From Cryptomeria japonica (lineage: Eukaryota > Streptophyta > Pinopsida > Cupressales > Cupressaceae): DNA of 60,000 bases. Made by a program: the position numbers and the translations under genes. Under the pieces are notes generated by a model that saw only the letters and a program-made list of their open reading frames with translations, searched no databases and had not been told where the DNA came from. The stretch is taken from NCBI RefSeq assembly GCF_030272615.1, contig NC_081408.1:764916173-764976172 (forward strand), in the 5' to 3' direction. This document shows positions 55,953 through 60,000 of this stretch, in pieces (positions within the stretch are counted from its first letter, which is position 1; the number at the start of each line of letters is the position of its first letter).

Positions 55953-57122
55953 ATGTCTCTATATATTGGTGAATTAGTAGGGGAGAGAAGAATGGTCACT
56001 AATGCAAAGCTAGCTAGAGAGGTGGAAGAACAGAAGGAGAAGAACAGACTCCTTGAAGAAGCTATGAGTGAGATAAGGGATAAACTGCAGGAAGTGGTGG
56101 ATCAGAGGACACAAGGACCTTGGGATGAAGACACTAAGGGTAAAGGCAAGAAGACTATAGACATAGATGACATTATCCCTGAACCAGATCCCTTGTTCAA
56201 TGAAGAACCTTTTGTGAAAGCTATCAAGGCTTTGAACACCAAAGCTTTTGAAGGATTGCCACATTTCAATGGAAGAATGGATATAGACACTGTTATGGAA
56301 TGGATTGAGGGCATGGAAAACCACTTTGAGTGTGAAGGAGTGACAGAGGCTCAAAAGGTTAAAGTTGCCAAATCAAGATTAAGGGGAGCAACTTTGACAT
56401 GGTGGAAGTACCTGCAAGAAGAGAGAGTTTGTATGGGAAAGCTACCCATTGCAAATTGGAAAGCTATGGTGAGTAAGGTTAAGGAGAACTACTTACCAGA
56501 GGATTATGAAGTCCAACTTCATAAGAAGAGACAAGGATTGAAGCAGAAGGATCTTGATGTGGCCTCCTACACAGAGGAGTTTCAAAAGCTATGTCTTAGG
56601 TCCAAAGTTCAAGAAGATGAATCTATTAAGGTGGCTAGGTATCTAAGCGGCCTAAAGTGGAACATTCAAGAGGAGATAAGTCTATGGACTCCTACTACTG
56701 TCCAGAAGTGTCATCAGCTTGCTGCCAAGGTAGAAGAGAGGAACAAAAGGAAAGGAGACTCCAATGATAGGGGTAGAGGCAGAGGTAGAGACAAAGTAAA
56801 TCACCGAGGTGGTTACCAAAGCAAGTCAAATGAGCAGAGGAACCAAGGAGAAGACAAGTTGACTGAACATGCCAGTGAAACCAATCCTAGAGGAGGACAA
56901 ACTAGAGGAAGAGGTGCACAAGGTGGTTCAAATAGGGGTAGAGGTACTGGTAGAGGTAGTTCCTACTTTGCAACCATTAAATATTACAACTGTGGACAAT
57001 TAGGACACTCGGCATATAGATGTCCAGACAAGCCTACATCATCCAACAGTGGAAAGAGAGTTGCATATGCACATGAAGACTTTTCAAGTAGCAAGACACC
57101 AGATGTGAACCAAATTGAATAA
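55953..57122 (+). CDS. gag: Gag of element E (389 residues, intact frame)
   Basis: Start at the ATG at 55953, 25 nt downstream of the primer-binding site. An N-terminal coiled coil (LAREVEEQKEKNRLLEEAMS), then the retrotransposon gag domain at residues about 100-270 (LPHFNGRMDIDTVMEWIEGM, RLRGATLTWWKYLQEE, LPEDYEVQLHKKRQ, SYTEEFQKLCLRS), an Arg/Gly-rich region (RGRGRGRDKV) and one zinc knuckle. The knuckle reads YYNCGQLGHSAYRC, so the first of the three Cys is Tyr (a single G-to-A change), leaving it defective. It ends at a TAA (57120) after NQIE; the frame continues into protease, so the TAA may be secondary. Confidence 0.9.
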   Translation: MSLYIGELVGERRMVTNAKLAREVEEQKEKNRLLEEAMSEIRDKLQEVVDQRTQGPWDEDTKGKGKKTIDIDDIIPEPDPLFNEEPFVKAIKALNTKAFEGLPHFNGRMDIDTVMEWIEGMENHFECEGVTEAQKVKVAKSRLRGATLTWWKYLQEERVCMGKLPIANWKAMVSKVKENYLPEDYEVQLHKKRQGLKQKDLDVASYTEEFQKLCLRSKVQEDESIKVARYLSGLKWNIQEEISLWTPTTVQKCHQLAAKVEERNKRKGDSNDRGRGRGRDKVNHRGGYQSKSNEQRNQGEDKLTEHASETNPRGGQTRGRGAQGGSNRGRGTGRGSSYFATIKYYNCGQLGHSAYRCPDKPTSSNSGKRVAYAHEDFSSSKTPDVNQIE

Positions 57123-57905
57123 GAAATTGGTGAGAATCTGATGTTCAATAGGATTTTGATCAGACAGCCAGTTAAAGAAGAACCCAAACATAGAAGAGCA
57201 TTGTTTAGGGTAAGATGCAAAGTTCTTGGTAAAGTGTGCAAGGTGATAGTTGATTCAGGCTCAACTGACAACATCATATCAGAAGAGGTAGTTAGGAAGT
57301 TGAAACTCACAAGAATACCCCACACTAATCCTTACAAGGTGACTTGGTTGAACAAAGGACAAAGTGTGCTTGCCAATGAATAGACTTGGGTAGAATTTAC
57401 TATTGGAGGATATAGGGATAAGATCCTTTGTGATGTGCTTCCCATGGATGCTTGTCATCTGCTGCTAGGGAGACCCTAGCAATTTGATAGGAAGATGGTC
57501 TATGATGGAGGAGAGAACTCCATTTCTTTCAAGAAGGATGACAAAACCTTCAAGATTCATTCTTTGACAGAAGATGATGAAGGAAGCTCAAGAACACCTA
57601 GTGTTTTGTTGAACACTGGTAAAGAGTTCTTACACTTGCTGCATGAGGAAGAGATAGTGGGATGTGCCATTTCTGTAAAGCCTAAATAGGAGGAGATTAA
57701 GTTGTAGATAGAGGTACCTAAGGAGGTAAAATAGATGTTGCAAAAGTATGAGGACATAGTAAGTGATGGAGCACCTGCAACTCTCCCACCTAGAAGGTCT
57801 ATTAGCCATCAAATAGACTTTGTTCTCAGTGTATCCTTACCTAACAAGGCTGCATATAAGCTTACACCTGATCAGAATAAGGAAGTAGCAAGGCAAGTAT
57901 AGGAG
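57123..57905 (+). pseudogene. pol: Protease and linker of element E
   Basis: Same frame as gag. Retropepsin active site VIVDSGSTDNIIS is intact (57243-57290); CHLLLGRP follows near 57455. In-frame stops: TAG at 57381, 57477 (directly after GRP, where Trp is usual), 57687, 57705, 57732 and 57900. The linker leads to RT (MLQKYEDIVSDGAPATLPPR). The enzyme would cleave the Gag-Pol precursor. Confidence 0.87.
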
Positions 57906-58660
57906 TTATTGGAACAAGGGTTAGTTAAGAAAAGCATCAGCCCATATGTAGTTCCGGTAGTGCTAGCATCAAAAAAAGGAGGTAAGTGGAGACTTTGCAC
58001 TGACTCAAGAGAAATCAATAGGATTACCATAAGGTATAGGTTTCCTATTCCTAGAATAGAGGATCTAATGGACTGTTTAGGAGGGGCTATGTATTTTACC
58101 AAGCTAGACCTTAAAAGTGGTTATCACCAGATAAGAATTAAGGAGGGTGATGAGTGGAAGACTGCTTTCAAAACCACAAATGGGTTGTATGAGTGGCTTG
58201 TGATTCCATTTGGGCTTACTAATGCTCCAAGCACTTTCATGAGGTTGATGAATGAAATGTTGAAGGATTTCACAGGCAGATTTGTGGTGGTGTACCTAGA
58301 TGACATTCTCATCTATAGCAGAACCAAAGAGGAGCACCTTGAGCATTTGAGGTTAGTCTTAGAGAGGTTGCATGAGGAGAAGCTATCCATCAACCTAGAG
58401 AAGTGTGACTTCTTGAAGCAAGAGTTGGTTCACTTAGGATTTGTAGTGTCTAAGGGAACCTTGAAGATGGATCCAAGCAAAGTGGAGGCAATCTTGAATT
58501 GGCCTGCACCTAAAATAGGGACTGAGGTAAGAAGTTTCCATAGATTAGCACAATTCTATAGGAAGTTTGTGAGGAATTTCAGTGGCATATGTGCACCAGT
58601 CCTTGACACCATCAAAGGACATCTTAAAACTAAGTTTAAATGGACAGAGTAGGTTGACAA
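57906..58660 (+). pseudogene. pol: Reverse transcriptase of element E
   Basis: Uninterrupted from 57903 to the TAG at 58650. Motifs in order: [66 protein letters not shown], the catalytic [11 protein letters not shown] (Tyr codon at 58293), [20 protein letters not shown] and the thumb ([20 protein letters not shown]). All catalytic residues are present, so only the flanking stops prevent expression of the precursor. Confidence 0.9.
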
Positions 58661-59228
58661 AGCATTTCAATTGTTAAAGCAAGAAATATCCACAAAACCT
58701 ATCCTTCTCCTACCTACGTTTGATAAGCTATTTACCTTGGAGTGTGATGCAAGTGGGATTGCAGTAGGCAGTGTGTTGAGTCAAGAGGGAAGACTTTTGG
58801 CATTTTTCAGTGAGAAGCTTAATGAAGCAAAGAAGAAGTACTCAGCCTATGACCTAGAGCTATATGCATTAGTGCAGTCTCTAAAGAAGTCGAGACATTA
58901 TCTACTCCCAAAATAATTTGTTGTGTTCACAGACAATCAGGCATTGAGTTACATCAACACTCAAGAGAAGCTAAGCAATAGACATCTGAAATGGATGGAG
59001 TATCTCCAATCCTTCACCTTCACCATCAAGCATAAGAAGGGGCAACTTAACAAGGTGGCAGATGCATTGAGCAGGAAGTTGTTGACTGTTCAAGAGTTAC
59101 AGTTGCAGAGCATAGGCATAGAAGGTTTCAAAGACCTCTATGAAGGAGATGAAGACTTCTCATCAGCTTACAAGGTTTGTAAATAGTTTGAGAACCATTT
59201 CCATGGTGAGTATGTAGAATACACTCTC
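58661..59228 (+). pseudogene. pol: RNase H of element E
   Basis: The catalytic acidic residues are visible in order: TLECDASGIAVGSVLSQ, YSAYDLELYALV, VVFTDNQALSYI and KVADALSRK. Stops: TAA 58914 (before FVVFTDN) and TAG 59184. The frame is unchanged. It removes template RNA during reverse transcription. Confidence 0.88.
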
Positions 59229-60000
59229 TAAAATGGTCTCTTGTTCAAGGGTAACCAGTTGTGTGTACCTAGAGGATCTATGAGGGACAACCTCATCCAA
59301 GAGAAACATAATGGCAGTTTGAGTGGACACTTTGGGATAAATAAGACCCTAGATCTAGTATAGAGGTACTACCATTGGCCAAAGTTACCAAGAGATGTGA
59401 AGAGGTATGTAGAACAGTGTGGTGTATGCCAAAGAGCCAAAGGTGGATCAAGCAATGCCGGTTTGTATCAACCATTGCCGGTTCTTAACAGCCCTTGGGA
59501 ATGTATAAGCATGGACTTTGTAGTAGGACTTCCCAAGACTAAAACAGGTATGGACAACATCTATGTGGTAGTAGATAGATTTTCCAAAATGAGTCATTTC
59601 ATACCATGTAAGACTACACATGATGCTAGTTATGTTGCACATCTCTTCTTTAAGGAGATTGTTAGGATTCATGGACTCCCTTTAAGAATTATTTCAGACA
59701 GGGACAACAAGTTCATGGGTCATTTTTGGCAGACATTATGGAGGAGACTAGGAACTAACTTGTCATTTAGCTCAGCTTACCATCCACAAACCGATGGTCA
59801 AACTGAAGTCATCAATAGAGTGTTAGGAAATTTGTTGAGATGTCTAACTAAGGAATATGGTCAGACATGGGACCTTATCATTCCTCAAGCAGAGTATGCA
59901 TATAATGACAGTGTGAATAGAACCACTAGTAGAAGCCCTTTTGAGATTGTGTATGGCAGACATCCAAGGGGAGTATGTGAGTTGAGAGATCTGAGTAGTT
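59229..60000 (+). pseudogene. pol: Integrase of element E (cut by window end)
   Basis: After TAA 59229 and TAG 59361 the frame is open to the window end. Zinc-binding HHCC: EKHNGSLSGHFG, then YVEQCGVCQRAKG. Catalytic triad: Asp in SMDFVVGLPKT, Asp in RIISDRDNKFMG and Glu in HPQTDGQTEVINR. The core continues past NDSVNRTTSRSPFEIVYGRH. The C-terminal domain lies beyond the edge. Confidence 0.9.

Larger units (their letters stand above)
55913..60000 (+). mobile_element. Internal region of Ty3/gypsy element E (3' part off window)
   Basis: Plus-strand gag-protease-RT-RNase H-integrase in gypsy order in one reading frame from 55953 to the window end, broken by twelve in-frame stops (nine TAG, three TAA, no TGA) and by no frameshift. 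RT with YLDD and a GPY-type integrase without a second RNase H fit a chromovirus-like lineage. A chromodomain, if present, lies past the edge. Confidence 0.9.

Noticed and set aside
57120-59363. Reassignment of TAG/TAA to glutamine, as in some ciliates and green algae
   Set aside because: Trp-to-TAG at 57477 and CGA-to-TGA changes in A2 and the copia element fit deamination instead. The intact D ORF ends in TGA and C ORF2 in TAG, and sister copies carry normal CAG codons.

Overview
This is a repeat-dominated window from a plant nuclear genome. It contains almost nothing but LTR retrotransposons, nested inside one another and at different stages of decay, plus one decayed spliced gene. The Tat-type Ty3/gypsy elements with a second RNase H and an antisense plant-mobile-domain ORF, the Ty1/copia elements primed by initiator tRNA-Met, and the sheer density of nesting all point to a seed plant with a very large genome. 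A conifer is plausible, but nothing here proves it. I see no rRNA, tRNA, CRISPR or bacterial-type features.

Layout. Positions 1-40724 form one nested stack. The oldest host is a plus-strand Tat element (A2; 11263-14326 plus 34159-40724, 3' LTR at 39351-40724). A second, minus-strand copy of the same family (A1; 1-11262, 5' LTR 9845-11262) was inserted in its reverse transcriptase. A1 was itself split by a minus-strand Ty1/copia element (1699-8398; 451-bp LTRs, PBS, PPT, near-perfect 5-bp target duplication). Downstream of the A2 integrase sits a 19.8-kb minus-strand non-autonomous Tat element (B; 14327-34153, exact duplication CATAT). B is in turn interrupted inside its protease by a SIRE-like non-autonomous element (C; 21276-27887) that carries a short gag and a long second ORF but no pol.

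Positions 40725-43585 hold the only non-retroelement locus: a minus-strand multi-exon gene or pseudogene of unknown function, followed by an (AT)-rich tract. Positions 43586-45715 are the deleted 3' end of a third Tat copy (A3). Positions 46020-54128 are a minus-strand gag-protease-only element (D; 1.27-kb LTRs, exact duplication ATTTT) with an uninterrupted 985-codon ORF. From about 54390 to the window end lies the 5' LTR and gag-pol of a plus-strand Ty3/gypsy element (E), cut off by the window edge inside integrase.

How the parts relate. B and D keep gag and protease but lack RT and most or all of integrase; A1 keeps RT-RNase H-integrase but has its LTR joined directly to pol; C has gag plus a large novel ORF. 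The window is therefore a collection of parts that could only have moved by complementation. In every element the inactivating lesions are dominated by in-frame stops at glutamine codons (CAG/CAA to TAG/TAA), plus CGA to TGA and TGG to TAG/TGA, with few frameshifts. That is the expected footprint of cytosine methylation and deamination.

The most interesting unexplained items are the C-element ORF2, the antisense ORF with a probable conserved splice acceptor, the gag-protease-only element D with a recurrent hairpin in its leader and LTR, and arrays of AT hairpins shared by two LTR families.
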